A DNA stretch of 64,000 nucleotides from Thermococcus alcaliphilus (GCF_024054535.1 NZ_JAMXLV010000016.1:108351-172350), one strand, 5' to 3'; numbered from the stretch's first letter, positions 6,549-15,387 are shown. Notes: generated by a model from the sequence alone, not told the origin. Numbers and translations are program-made.

Positions 6549-8948
6549 TCAAACCCTAACCCGCTTAAGCATGAGGGAGTTTGTAACGACACTGACACTG
6601 CTTAAACTCATAGCCCCGGCTGCCCACTCTGGTTGGAAAGTTACTCCAAAGAGCACATACGCAAGCCCGGCGGCGAAGGGTATAAGAATCGTGTTGTAAA
6701 ACATGGCCCAAAATATGTTCTGCTTTATCTTTGATAGTGTCCTTTGACTGAGCTTTATTGCTCTGACAACATCTCTTGGGTCATTTTTGACCAATACTAT
6801 GTCTCCACTCTCCATTGCTATATCGGTTGCATTTCCAACGGCTATGCCAACATCTGCTTGAGCTAAAGCAGGAGCGTCATTTATGCCATCACCAACGAAG
6901 ACTACTATCTCCCCCTTCTCTTGGAGCTTTTTGACTTCGTTGGCTTTGTCTCCCGGCAGGACTTCCGCAAGGATGTAGTCAACGCCCAAGGCCTTCCCTA
7001 TCGCCTCCGCAGTTCGTTTGTTGTCGCCTGTTATCATCCCCACCTTCTTCCCCATCCTGTGGAGCTCTTCGATAGCTTCTCTAGCGCCTTCTTTGATCGT
7101 GTCCGCTATGCCGATGATCCCTACAATCTTCCTTTCTATTGCCACCACTATAGCAGTCTTCGCCTCGCTCTCAAGCTTCTGGAGGGTCTCCTCAACCCCT
7201 TCAAGGCTGATGCCGTTCTCGATAATAAGCTTCCTATTACCAGCAAGAACTTCCTTCCCACGAACCCTGGCCTTAACTCCCTTTCCAGTTATTGCCTCAA
7301 ATTCTTCGGGCTCTTCTATCTCGATTCCAAGCTCTTCCACCTTTCTTACGATTGCTTCGCCAAGAGGATGCTCAGAACGCTTTTCTGCAGACGCAACTAA
7401 CGATAATAGCTCTTTTTCATCCATGTCCAAAGGTATCACATCCGTAACCTCTGGCTTTCCTTTTGTGAGTGTTCCGGTTTTATCAAAGAGGACAACTGTG
7501 GCTTTTCTAGCTATCTCCAATGCCTCACCATTCTTGATTAATATTCCAAGCTCGGCCCCCTTCCCAATGCCTACCGTTAAAGCTGTTGGAGTTGCTAAAC
7601 CAAAGGCACACGGACAGGCTATGACGAGAACGCTGAGTAGAGTGGTAAAGGCAAACACCAATGGCCTATCGGCTATGAAGTACCAGTATGCAAAGGAGAG
7701 CAGAGATACTGCAAGGACAGTAGGTATAAAATAAGTCACCACAGTGTCAGCCAGCCTCTGCACTGGAGGCTTCGTGTTTTGGGCTTCCTCAACTAGTTTT
7801 ATTATCTGAGCGAGGAGTGTATCCCTTCCAACTTTTTCCGCTCTAATCTTGAGGAAGGAGTTCTTGTTTATAGTCCCTCCGATGACTTTATCTCCAATCT
7901 TTTTTAAGTTAGGGATAGGTTCACCTGTGATCATAGACTCATCCACGTAGCTTTCTCCTTCAATAACTACTCCATCCACTGGAATCCTTTCACCCGGCTT
8001 TACAATAACTATATCTCCAACTTTAACCTCACTAATCGGAACCTCGATTTCCTTCCCATCTCTTACAATGGTAGCTTTCTTTGCCTGGAGCCCCATGAGT
8101 TTCTTTATCGCCTCACTTGTTCTCCCTTTTGCCCTTGCTTCAAGGTAACGACCCAAGAGAAGAAACGCCATAAGAAGGACGCTGGCTTCATAAAAGTTAA
8201 ACTCCTTTGGAATTATCCCAAATGTGGCCAGAACGCTCGTCAGATAAGCGGAACCTATGCCCAAAGAGTACATGACCTCCATGTTAAGGGTCTTATGTCT
8301 AAGTGAGGAATAGGCTTTTTTGAAAATTCCCCTGCCGGCGTAGGCTATGGCTATTGTCGCGAGAAGAAACTGAGCATAGATCAGATTTTCAATGTGAATT
8401 CCAAACCTCTTTAGCTGCATAGAAATAAATAGGGGTATCCCAACACTCCAAGCTACTACAAGGTTGCGCTTCATGTCCTTTATGTGCTTTTCCCTTACTT
8501 CTTTTTCTATGTCGTGAGTTTCCTCTCCTTCCACCCCTATGAACTCGTAGCCGACACTCTCAATGGCCTTTTTGATGTCCTCAACCGTTACAAGAGCCGG
8601 ATTGTAAGAGACCCTTGCGCTCTCAGTTGCAAGATTAATGCTCACCTCCATGACCCCAGGGAGCTCTTTTATCGCATTTTCAACGGTTTTAACGCACATT
8701 GCACACGTCATGCCCCCTATCTTTATCACGGCATCCCTGCGCTCCCTAATAACCTCGTAGCCCACATCTTCTATGGCTTTGATGATCTGATTTAAGCTAA
8801 CTTTTGACTCATCAAAATCAACAAAGACGGTCTCACTGTTTAGGTTTGCCTTTGCAGCTTTAACACCCTCCAATTCAGCTAAGGCCATCTCTATGGTTTT
8901 AACACACATAGCACATGTCATGCCATTAACTTTAAGAGTGATCTTCAC
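6549..8948 (-). CDS. copA: Copper-exporting P1B-1 ATPase CopA
   Basis: About 799 residues. Two N-terminal heavy-metal-associated domains each carry GMTCAMC (about residues 9-15 and 79-85), followed by eight membrane helices with the transport motif ACPCAFGLA near residue 444, the phosphorylation motif DKTGT near 489, and hinge GDGINDAP. The CPC motif with paired HMA domains identifies a Cu+ exporter acting from cytoplasm to outside. Start chosen as GTG 8946-8948 behind GGTGGTGGAA. It is divergent from the TRASH-domain regulator, the standard archaeal copA-copR arrangement, so copper-responsive control is expected. Confidence 0.95.
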   Translation of the reverse strand: MKITLKVNGMTCAMCVKTIEMALAELEGVKAAKANLNSETVFVDFDESKVSLNQIIKAIEDVGYEVIRERRDAVIKIGGMTCAMCVKTVENAIKELPGVMEVSINLATESARVSYNPALVTVEDIKKAIESVGYEFIGVEGEETHDIEKEVREKHIKDMKRNLVVAWSVGIPLFISMQLKRFGIHIENLIYAQFLLATIAIAYAGRGIFKKAYSSLRHKTLNMEVMYSLGIGSAYLTSVLATFGIIPKEFNFYEASVLLMAFLLLGRYLEARAKGRTSEAIKKLMGLQAKKATIVRDGKEIEVPISEVKVGDIVIVKPGERIPVDGVVIEGESYVDESMITGEPIPNLKKIGDKVIGGTINKNSFLKIRAEKVGRDTLLAQIIKLVEEAQNTKPPVQRLADTVVTYFIPTVLAVSLLSFAYWYFIADRPLVFAFTTLLSVLVIACPCAFGLATPTALTVGIGKGAELGILIKNGEALEIARKATVVLFDKTGTLTKGKPEVTDVIPLDMDEKELLSLVASAEKRSEHPLGEAIVRKVEELGIEIEEPEEFEAITGKGVKARVRGKEVLAGNRKLIIENGISLEGVEETLQKLESEAKTAIVVAIERKIVGIIGIADTIKEGAREAIEELHRMGKKVGMITGDNKRTAEAIGKALGVDYILAEVLPGDKANEVKKLQEKGEIVVFVGDGINDAPALAQADVGIAVGNATDIAMESGDIVLVKNDPRDVVRAIKLSQRTLSKIKQNIFWAMFYNTILIPFAAGLAYVLFGVTFQPEWAAGAMSLSSVSVVTNSLMLKRVRV

Positions 8949-8985
8949 TTCCACCACCAATATTTACTTCGTGACGGAACTTATG

Positions 8986-9000
8986 GGTATTATTCATACC
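8986..9000. promoter_or_regulatory. Inverted repeat GGTAT-N5-ATACC between copA and copR
   Basis: GGTAT (8986-8990) and ATACC (8996-9000) form a perfect inverted repeat 38 bp upstream of the copA start codon. A second small repeat TTGG-CAA-CCAA lies at 9035-9045 beside the TATA-like TTTATATTTT of copR. Both are plausible binding sites for the divergent CopR, but I have no second promoter in the window to confirm either. Confidence 0.4.
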
Positions 9001-9071
9001 AAAATGTAAACGCTAACCAAATGTTTTTTATATTTTGGCAACCAATACTCACAGAGAATGGAGGTGTTGGA

Positions 9072-9692
9072 ATGACCAAGTTAGATGATTTGGATCTAAA
9101 GCTTATATACCTTTTAATGGACAATGCAAGGCTAAGCATATCCGAGCTGGCCGATAGGCTCGGAGTTAGCAGACCTACAATAAGATCTAGACTGGAAAAG
9201 CTCGAAAAGGAAGGGATAATCCAGGGTTACACCATAAAGCTAAACCCGGAACTTCAGAGGGCCCATAATGTAGTTGCTCTAGTTGTTAAAACTGAGAACC
9301 CGAAAAAGATGGACGAGTTCGAGGAGATAATCGAGATAAACCGCTTCACAAGCATGAAGTACCTCATAAAAGTCGCTGTGGACAGTATGGAAGACCTCAG
9401 GCGAGTTATTGAGGGCACTGGCGTGGAGGTTATTGAGATAATGCCAATCCTTGAAAGTAGAGAAAGGAAGCTCAAACCAAAAATAAAGGTGCCCTTCAAG
9501 TGCGACTACTGCGGAAAGGAAATCGTTGGAGAACCGATAGTTTACAAGTACCACAACAAAGTCTACTTCTTCTGCTGTCCAACTTGCTTCCGGGAGTTCA
9601 AGAAGGCAAGGGAAAATCTGGAGAAAGTTAAACTATCCAAGGAGCAGAAGGTAAAGGATGCTCACGAACACGAGCACCACCCCCATGGCTAA
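9072..9692 (+). CDS. copR: CopR: Lrp-type HTH regulator with C-terminal TRASH domain
   Basis: About 206 residues: an Lrp/AsnC-type winged helix (ISELADRLGVSRPTIRSRLE), a central ligand-like domain and a C-terminal TRASH metal-binding domain with FKCDYCGKEI and YFFCCPTCFREF, ending in a His-rich tail HEHEHHPHG. Known: archaeal CopR proteins of this layout sense copper through TRASH and control copA. Start chosen at ATG 9072 behind GGAGGTG. The last 60 nt, encoding the His tail, overlap the 3' end of the convergent membrane-protein gene. Confidence 0.92.
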   Translation: MTKLDDLDLKLIYLLMDNARLSISELADRLGVSRPTIRSRLEKLEKEGIIQGYTIKLNPELQRAHNVVALVVKTENPKKMDEFEEIIEINRFTSMKYLIKVAVDSMEDLRRVIEGTGVEVIEIMPILESRERKLKPKIKVPFKCDYCGKEIVGEPIVYKYHNKVYFFCCPTCFREFKKARENLEKVKLSKEQKVKDAHEHEHHPHG

Positions 9693-10373
9693 ATCCTCTC
9701 TTCCACTCATTTTTGAGAGTTTGTTGACCGCTTCGCCGAGCTTTGCATATCTGCTTCCATAGTGGAACCCCAACGTAACTAATGCCAAGGGAAGCACTGA
9801 AATCCCAATGAACACTCCCAAGAGTACTGCCCTAGTGCCTAAGGAGAATCCATCAGATAACAAAGAGGTTACAAGCAGGTATGAGGGAAGGACACACGAA
9901 AGAGAGAGAAAAGACATTATGCCACCAACTAAAAAAGCACTCGGTGGTGATGTAGCTCTCTCAAGAATTCTGTTGCTTTTCTCCCTCAGGGGGTTGCTTG
10001 GGGATATTTTCACATATCCCAGAGATGATGCTATTTTGTATGCCCCCACTAGGATACCAAATGCCACAACAAAGTACCTTAAGCCGATAAATTTTCCGTG
10101 GAGGTTCATCAAGACGGAGGCTATTATGGTATATCCTAGAAAAGCTCCCGCAGTAAACGAGAGTCCAACTTTGAGAACCTTATTTTTGTCGATCAGAGCT
10201 ATCATCGAGAGGAGAAACACAATCATCAGAAAAATAGAGGGCCTAAATGCATTCAGAATCCCAAGTGCTATTACGGAAAGGGTCGTCAATCCCGTAAATT
10301 CGTTTATGGGCTCGGCTAGAACTCTTCCGCTCATGCTTAACAGACCAAATAATATCAAGACAATCTTTTTCAT
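9633..10373 (-). CDS. CcdA/DsbD-like membrane protein
   Basis: A 246-residue protein with an apparent signal peptide (MKKIVLILFGLLSMSGRVLA) and about six membrane helices. The segment SFLSLSCVLPSYLLV resembles the conserved Cys-Pro helix of CcdA/DsbD thiol transporters, but the first helix has only NAFRPSIFL, without the partner cysteine. It may therefore be a degenerate or functionally distinct relative. Its position beside copR and a Met/His-rich protein suggests a role in copper or thiol traffic across the membrane. The 3' end overlaps copR by 60 nt. Confidence 0.6.
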   Translation of the reverse strand: MKKIVLILFGLLSMSGRVLAEPINEFTGLTTLSVIALGILNAFRPSIFLMIVFLLSMIALIDKNKVLKVGLSFTAGAFLGYTIIASVLMNLHGKFIGLRYFVVAFGILVGAYKIASSLGYVKISPSNPLREKSNRILERATSPPSAFLVGGIMSFLSLSCVLPSYLLVTSLLSDGFSLGTRAVLLGVFIGISVLPLALVTLGFHYGSRYAKLGEAVNKLSKMSGREDLAMGVVLVFVSILYLLLLG

Positions 10374-10488
10374 TTTGTGGCACCTCTTATGTAAGTTGCC
10401 AAATTTTATGGAATGACACTGAGGACATTAGCGTAAAAAGTCCTTTCACAGCACCAATCCCTCAAAATATGAATAAAAGATAGGCAAG

Positions 10489-10839
10489 TCATGGGCTCTC
10501 TTCTTCCTCTTCTTCAAAACCCATATACTTCTCACATGCCTCGTGCATTTCCTTCATTTCTTCCCAGCTAACACCCATGTGCTCTTCCATCTCCGCTTCC
10601 ATTTCTTCATGGAGCTCGGTGAAGTTTCCATCGATCATGTATTCTTCCATCTCTTCATGTTCATTCATCATACCATGCATACCATAGCCCATCATGCTCA
10701 TTCCATGGCCGTTCATCATTCCCCAGCCATTCCAAAAGCTTCCTCTATCTTCATCAACCCCGCCTGAGTGGGCTAGGCCATATGGGATTGCTATGAGCGC
10801 CCCAATTATGAATCCGATTAATAGCGACTTCCATTCCAT
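10489..10839 (-). CDS. Membrane-anchored Met/His-rich acidic protein
   Basis: A 116-residue protein with one N-terminal membrane helix (LLIGFIIGALIAIPYGLA), then a stretch crowded with Met, His and Gly (NGHGMSMMGYGMHGMMNEH) and an acidic tail rich in Glu and Met ending EEEEEESP. Met/His clusters bind Cu+ or Cu2+ in known extracytoplasmic copper proteins. Start at ATG 10837-10839 behind AGGAGGATGATAAG. It sits one gene away from copR and the CcdA-like gene. No family name is recognised; copper binding is inferred from composition and neighbours. Confidence 0.7.
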   Translation of the reverse strand: MEWKSLLIGFIIGALIAIPYGLAHSGGVDEDRGSFWNGWGMMNGHGMSMMGYGMHGMMNEHEEMEEYMIDGNFTELHEEMEAEMEEHMGVSWEEMKEMHEACEKYMGFEEEEEESP

Positions 10840-10997
10840 CTTATCATCCTCCTGTTTCTTTTTCTACTTACTACTAAGTGAACACAATATTAATAGGCTT
10901 ATCATTCCCAACATGGCAAGCAAAAAGTTGTTCCTTTACCAGAATGGAAGGATAATCTTAATTGGAAGTTTGCAAAGATAATTAACAGGCGAGAACC

Positions 10998-11603
10998 GTG
11001 AACCCCGCGAAAAAATATGATAGATTTGCAAAGATTTATGATCTGTTTGAGAGCCCGATGGAGATACAAGCTTTTTCAAAATACAGGAAAAAAGCCCTAA
11101 GTCTTGTTAAAGGTAAAGTCCTTGAGATAGGAATGGGAACGGGAAAGAATCTCCCATACTACCCGAAGGATGTGGAGGTTATTGGCATAGACTTCAGCAG
11201 AAACATGCTTAAAAAAGCTGAAGAACGGAGAAGGAAGCTCGGACTGGAGAACGTCAAGCTTTTATACATGGACGCCCAAGATCTGGAGTTTGAGGATAAT
11301 ACCTTCGACACTATAGTTAGCACGTTCGTCTTCTGTACAGTTCCAGATCCGATTAAAGGACTAAAAGAGGCTTATAGAGTCCTAAAACCCGGAGGAAGAG
11401 CAATATTTCTTGAGCACATGAAAAGCGAATCAAAGCTTCTCAACGTCCCTCTCTACCTCATGGAGCCCTTCATAAGAACGCTCCTCGGTACTTCAATGCT
11501 TAGAGAAACTCAGAAAAACATTGAGAGGGCAGGCTTTAAAATAGAAAAAGTTGAGAATCTCTTTTATGATATCGTAAGGCTAATAGTGGCGACAAAACCA
11601 TAA
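10998..11603 (+). CDS. Class I SAM-dependent methyltransferase (UbiE-like)
   Basis: A 201-residue protein with motif I VLEIGMGTGKNLPYY, the acidic post-I strand VIGIDFSRNML and post-motif MDAQDLEFEDNTFD, all typical of the UbiE/COQ5 methyltransferase group. A cysteine-containing segment STFVFCTVPDP is conserved in several members that act on metalloids, but this is not enough to name a substrate. It starts with GTG at 10998. It lies alone between divergent metal and transsulfuration genes; arsenite or small-molecule methylation is possible but unproven. Confidence 0.75.
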   Translation: MNPAKKYDRFAKIYDLFESPMEIQAFSKYRKKALSLVKGKVLEIGMGTGKNLPYYPKDVEVIGIDFSRNMLKKAEERRRKLGLENVKLLYMDAQDLEFEDNTFDTIVSTFVFCTVPDPIKGLKEAYRVLKPGGRAIFLEHMKSESKLLNVPLYLMEPFIRTLLGTSMLRETQKNIERAGFKIEKVENLFYDIVRLIVATKP

Positions 11604-11726
11604 AAGCAAATAAAACACAAAAAAAGCCTATGGACTTCACAGTTCTGTCCAAAACCTTTTATTTCAAACCTTTCGTTAAATAACCATGAGTTGTTCCCTC
11701 TTTTTCAAAAAGCAGCTTTGCCGCAA

Positions 11727-11740
11727 TCGAAAGATATATA
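11727..11740 (+). promoter_or_regulatory. TATA element of the transsulfuration operon
   Basis: AAAGATATATATGC at 11727-11740 fits an archaeal BRE/TATA about 45 bp before the start codon at 11778, with initiation expected near 11763. The three genes downstream overlap by 4 nt at each junction, so this promoter probably drives all of them. Confidence 0.55.
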
Positions 11741-11777
11741 TGCACTTTTAGTCACTAATGTGTAAGTGGTGGTTAGA

Positions 11778-12947
11778 ATGGAGGAAAATTACACAAAAAT
11801 GAGTATTTATGATGACATCGTGCAGACGATAGGGAACACTCCACTGGTGAGGCTCAAGAAGATAGAGAGGTACTTTGGCCTCAAGAATGAGCTGTATGCT
11901 AAGGTGGAGTTCTTCAACCCTGGGGGAAGCATAAAGGACAGAATCGGGAAATACATGATTGAGGGTGCAAAGAAAGAGGGTAAAATCGTCGAGGGAGCTG
12001 TGATAATTGAGCCAACTTCTGGAAACACCGGTGTTGGTCTTGCATTAGTGGCAGCTGATGAAGGTTACTTGACGGTCTTCACGATGCCCGACAAAATGAG
12101 CATTGAGAAGGAGCTCCTCCTTAAGGCCCTCGGAGCGTTCGTCATAAGAACACCAACAGCCGTTTCCCCAAGTGATCCGAACTCCTATTATAAAGTCGCC
12201 GAAGCCGTAAGGAACCTCATATGGAAGAAAGAGAGAGCTATTAGTAGGGAAGAACTCAGGGAAATAGTCGAATACGTGCAAAGACTCGTTAGGGAAGAAA
12301 GACTGGAAGAGCTGAAGGACATCCTTGAGGAAAAGGTCGAGGAGATCCCCTACGCCTACATACCCAACCAGTACTTCAACAAGTACAATCCAATAGCTCA
12401 TTACGAAACGACCGCCAGGGAAATTTGGGAGCAGACCAATGGGGAAGTAGACTACCTCTTCGCTGGTATAGGCACCGGAGGGACGATAACCGGAATCGGG
12501 CGCTATCTAAAGGAGAGGAAGGAGGTCAAGATAATCGGGGTTGATCCCGTCGGCTCGATATACAACCTTGTGAAAAAAGGAATGAGTTTAGAGGAAGCTG
12601 TAAAGAGAGCTCATCCGTACCTTGTCGAGGGAATAGGGGAAGACCTGTTACCAGATACTGTAGATTTGAACTTAGTTGATGACATAGTGGTAGTTAATGA
12701 CCAGCAGGCGTTTGCAATGACTCGCTTCCTTGCAAGGAAAGAGGGCATTTTAGCAGGAGGCTCTTCGGGGGCAGCTCTCTATGGAACCATAAAGTACCTC
12801 AAAGAAAATGGTGTTAAGGGCAAGAAGGCCGTCGTGATATTCCCAGACACGGGGAGGAACTACCTGACGAAAATCTTCAATGATGAATGGATGCTGGAGA
12901 ACGGCTTCGAGATTAAGGATGAAAAGGTTCTGGAGGTGCTGAGATGA
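11778..12947 (+). CDS. Cystathionine beta-synthase / cysteine synthase-type PLP enzyme
   Basis: 389 residues of fold-type II PLP enzyme: QTIGNTPLVRL, the PLP lysine in GGSIKDR (K53), the substrate loop SGNTGVG (81-87) and the phosphate-binding GTGGT. Compared with ordinary cysteine synthases it has a charged helical insertion at about residues 149-193. Next to a gamma-lyase/synthase gene it most likely condenses serine or O-acetylserine with homocysteine or sulfide. There is no C-terminal CBS regulatory pair. Start chosen at ATG 11778 behind GGTGGTT; the frame opens 12 nt earlier. First gene of a three-gene operon. Confidence 0.88.
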   Translation: MEENYTKMSIYDDIVQTIGNTPLVRLKKIERYFGLKNELYAKVEFFNPGGSIKDRIGKYMIEGAKKEGKIVEGAVIIEPTSGNTGVGLALVAADEGYLTVFTMPDKMSIEKELLLKALGAFVIRTPTAVSPSDPNSYYKVAEAVRNLIWKKERAISREELREIVEYVQRLVREERLEELKDILEEKVEEIPYAYIPNQYFNKYNPIAHYETTAREIWEQTNGEVDYLFAGIGTGGTITGIGRYLKERKEVKIIGVDPVGSIYNLVKKGMSLEEAVKRAHPYLVEGIGEDLLPDTVDLNLVDDIVVVNDQQAFAMTRFLARKEGILAGGSSGAALYGTIKYLKENGVKGKKAVVIFPDTGRNYLTKIFNDEWMLENGFEIKDEKVLEVLR

Positions 12948-14101
12948 GGTTCTCAACTAAGGCGATTCACATAGGCGAAGAACCAGAGAGAATGCAATAC
13001 GGCGATGTGGTATCACCGATCCACCTCTCAACAACCTTTGCAAAGAAAAGCGTAAAGGAGGTTGAAGAGGGCTACGTCTACTCGAGGAGCGGCAATCCAA
13101 CGAGGGACGGTCTTGAGAGAAAGTTAGCAGCGCTTGAGAATGCAAAGTACGGACTTGCCTTCTCTTCCGGACTTGCAGCCGAGTCAACGGTGCTTCTGGC
13201 GCTGTTAAGGAGAGGGGACCACGTTATAGCGTTCGATGACCTCTACGGCGGCACAAAGAGGCTCTTCAACCAGGTAATGGAGCGCTTCGGACTTGAGTTC
13301 ACCTACGTTGACGCGAGAAATCCAGAGAACGTTAGAAAGGCAATAAGGGAAAACACGCGGATGATCTGGCTTGAAACTCCCACGAATCCGCTCCTGAAGC
13401 TTGCAGACATAAGGGCGATAGCCGAGATCGCCCACGAGAAGGGCATCATAGTGGTAGTGGACAACACCTTTGCGAGTCCCTACTTCCAGAACCCCCTCGA
13501 CCTCGGAGCAGATATAACCCTCCACAGTGCCACCAAGTACCTCGGCGGGCACTCGGACGTTGTCGGTGGGGCGGTTATGGTAAACGATGAGGAGCTCTAT
13601 GAAAAGCTCAAGTTCCACCAGAACGCTATCGGGGCGATCCTTTCCCCCTTTGACTCATGGCTCGTCATGAGGGGGATTAAAACGCTCGCCGTTAGGATGG
13701 AGAGGCACGAGAAGAACGCCATGGCAATAGCGAAGTACCTTGAGGGGCACCCGCTTGTTGAGCGCGTTTACTATCCAGGTTTACCATCTCATCCACAGCA
13801 CAAGCTCGCGAAGAGACAGATGCGAGGCTTCGGTGGGATGCTTTCCTTTGAGCTCAAAGGGGGTCTTGAGAAGGCCATAAAGTTCGTTGAAAGCTTAGAG
13901 ATCTTCGCACTTGCTGAGAGCCTCGGAGGTGTCGAGTCGCTCATAGAGCTGCCGGCAATCATGACGCACGCTTCCGTTCCCAAGGAAGAGAGGGAGAAAG
14001 TGGGGATAAAAGACTCGCTCATCAGAGTCTCAGTTGGAATAGAGGACATTGAGGATCTCATCGAAGATCTTGAGAGAGGGTTCCAGGCGGTGAGAGCATG
14101 A
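12944..14101 (+). CDS. Cystathionine gamma-lyase/gamma-synthase (Cys/Met metabolism PLP enzyme)
   Basis: 385 residues of fold-type I PLP enzyme of the MetB/MetC/CGL family. Signatures: YSRSGNPTRD, ALENAKYGLAFSSGLAA, VDNTFASP and the PLP lysine in HSATKYLGGHSD (K198). It overlaps the upstream gene by ATGA, so the products are made together. With the upstream enzyme it completes reverse transsulfuration from homocysteine to cysteine. Gamma-synthase, gamma-lyase and methionine gamma-lyase activities cannot be separated by eye, but the context favours lyase. Confidence 0.9.
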   Translation: MRFSTKAIHIGEEPERMQYGDVVSPIHLSTTFAKKSVKEVEEGYVYSRSGNPTRDGLERKLAALENAKYGLAFSSGLAAESTVLLALLRRGDHVIAFDDLYGGTKRLFNQVMERFGLEFTYVDARNPENVRKAIRENTRMIWLETPTNPLLKLADIRAIAEIAHEKGIIVVVDNTFASPYFQNPLDLGADITLHSATKYLGGHSDVVGGAVMVNDEELYEKLKFHQNAIGAILSPFDSWLVMRGIKTLAVRMERHEKNAMAIAKYLEGHPLVERVYYPGLPSHPQHKLAKRQMRGFGGMLSFELKGGLEKAIKFVESLEIFALAESLGGVESLIELPAIMTHASVPKEEREKVGIKDSLIRVSVGIEDIEDLIEDLERGFQAVRA

Positions 14102-14832
14102 TACCGACTCTTGATGAGGTCAGAGAGTTTCTAAAAAAGCTCAGCTTTGATGAGAATTCAATAAATGAGCTTATGGATCAGATAGAGTACTTCGAAAAAG
14201 AAGCCCCGGAAAGGGACGATATTGTTAGAGATTATCTTAGAGAAGAGTGCATACAGACAATAGTAGAAGAGATAGTCAGTGAAATCATGAAGCTGAATAG
14301 AAAAGGACTCAAGATACTAGACGTTGCGGCCGGTTCCGGATTCTTTACTGAGAGGATCAAAAAGAAGCTCGAAGATAACGGAGTCGATGTAGAGATCTAT
14401 GGGTTGGATATAACTCCAAGCATGCTGAAGAGACTTAAGGATAAGGGTATAATTCCCATATGGGGAGTCGCCGAGAAAATTAAGGAATCTGTCAATATTG
14501 CAAACAAACAGTACAATATAAATGCCCCAGAGAAATTTGATGTTGTTTTATCCACCTTAGCATTCCACCACTTTCTAGAGCCAGAGAAAGTGCTAAGAAG
14601 CATGAAAGAGGTTCTAGGGGATGGGGGAATTGTGGTGATAGTTGATGTCCTTAAACACGAGCATGAAGAGCTTAAAGAAACTTTGAAGGACACCCACCTT
14701 GGATTCTCGCTGGAGGAAATCAGGGAGATGGGTTCGAGAGTATTTAACTTAACAAAGGTCAACTATATGGATGTTTATTGTGAGGTTGGCGATATTATAG
14801 TTGGCTTGTACAAAGCCGTGTTTGCTGACTAA
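14098..14832 (+). CDS. SAM-dependent methyltransferase in the transsulfuration operon
   Basis: 244 residues with motif I ILDVAAGSGFFTERI, post-I VEIYGLDITPSM, motif II PEKFDVVLSTLAFHHF and motif III DGGIVVIVDVL. It overlaps the gamma-lyase gene by 4 nt, so it belongs to the same operon. The N-terminal 60 residues form a charged helical extension before the Rossmann domain. A methyltransferase producing S-adenosylhomocysteine would feed homocysteine into the two upstream enzymes; the methyl acceptor is unknown. A T-rich stretch at 14836-14860 follows and may terminate the operon. Confidence 0.82.
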   Translation: MIPTLDEVREFLKKLSFDENSINELMDQIEYFEKEAPERDDIVRDYLREECIQTIVEEIVSEIMKLNRKGLKILDVAAGSGFFTERIKKKLEDNGVDVEIYGLDITPSMLKRLKDKGIIPIWGVAEKIKESVNIANKQYNINAPEKFDVVLSTLAFHHFLEPEKVLRSMKEVLGDGGIVVIVDVLKHEHEELKETLKDTHLGFSLEEIREMGSRVFNLTKVNYMDVYCEVGDIIVGLYKAVFAD

Positions 14833-14835
14833 GAG

Positions 14836-14860
14836 GTTTCTTTTTCTGCTGTTTCTTTTA
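14836..14860 (+). terminator. T-rich transcription terminator candidate
   Basis: Three runs of T (TTTCTTTTT, TTTC and TTTTA) follow directly after the methyltransferase stop codon. Archaeal RNA polymerase terminates at such T tracts without needing a hairpin. The rest of 14861-15090 shows no gene on either strand. Confidence 0.4.
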
Positions 14861-15090
14861 GCTTTAAGTGGGCTTTTAAGAGCCTTCTTCTAATAGTACG
14901 TTCTGCTATAAGTATATTCAGCATTCTCCCTAAAATCCCATTAAAATCCCATAGTGGAGAGTATAGTAAACGCTCTCAACACTTAGAGTTTTGTTGTCCA
15001 CAAGAATAGATATCATAAGAGGAAACCCAACACGCGACTGTCTTTGAGGGGTTTCATTTTGATACTTAAGAATAAAAAATAGAGAGATCT

Positions 15091-15387
15091 TCAGCCTTCC
15101 AAGATTTTTCTCTTCCTCCTTTCATATTCCTCGTCGTCTATCTCACCTCTGGCGTATTTTTCATCGAGAATTTCAAGTGCCCTCTTCTTCGAGGCTTTTT
15201 CCGTTCTGCTTGTACTTTCTATCAGCCACTTGACGAGCCACACTATCCCAACTATTATCAGAACCCAGAAGATCAGCATGAAAATCATGCCGAACCATCC
15301 AAACCAACCAAATCCCATCATATGATGCCACCCCCATTCTTCTCCAACATGAACCAAAAAGTCTCCACCAATATTCTCAAACATCAT
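15091..15387 (-). CDS. Membrane protein with C-terminal SHOCT domain
   Basis: 98 residues: a Trp/Gly/His/Met-rich N-terminus ([16 protein letters not shown]), one membrane helix ([19 protein letters not shown]), and a C-terminal SHOCT domain ([19 protein letters not shown]). SHOCT domains often sit at the end of small membrane proteins near metal transporters. Start chosen at ATG 15385-15387 behind GGTGA with 7 nt spacing; the frame opens 24 codons earlier. It follows the CopB gene by about 97 nt on the same strand and is probably part of its metal-export cluster. Confidence 0.78.
   Translation of the reverse strand: MMFENIGGDFLVHVGEEWGWHHMMGFGWFGWFGMIFMLIFWVLIIVGIVWLVKWLIESTSRTEKASKKRALEILDEKYARGEIDDEEYERRKRKILEG

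Noticed and set aside
6542..6557. Palindrome AGGGTT-GTCA-AACCCT as a SurR site
   Set aside because: Its core is GTTGTCAAAC, which does not fit GTTn3AAC; it overlaps the copA stop and is listed only as a possible promoter or terminator element.
7018..7734. 238-residue open frame on the plus strand
   Set aside because: Antisense shadow of copA; composition is Ser/Thr/Pro-rich and no family is visible.
9808..10416. 202-residue open frame on the plus strand
   Set aside because: Antisense to the CcdA-like membrane gene, whose hydrophobic helices and signal peptide are convincing.
14861..15090. Possible sRNA or repeat after the methyltransferase gene
   Set aside because: CCCATTAAAATCCCATA-like local repeats are too short, and no box C/D order or stem was found.
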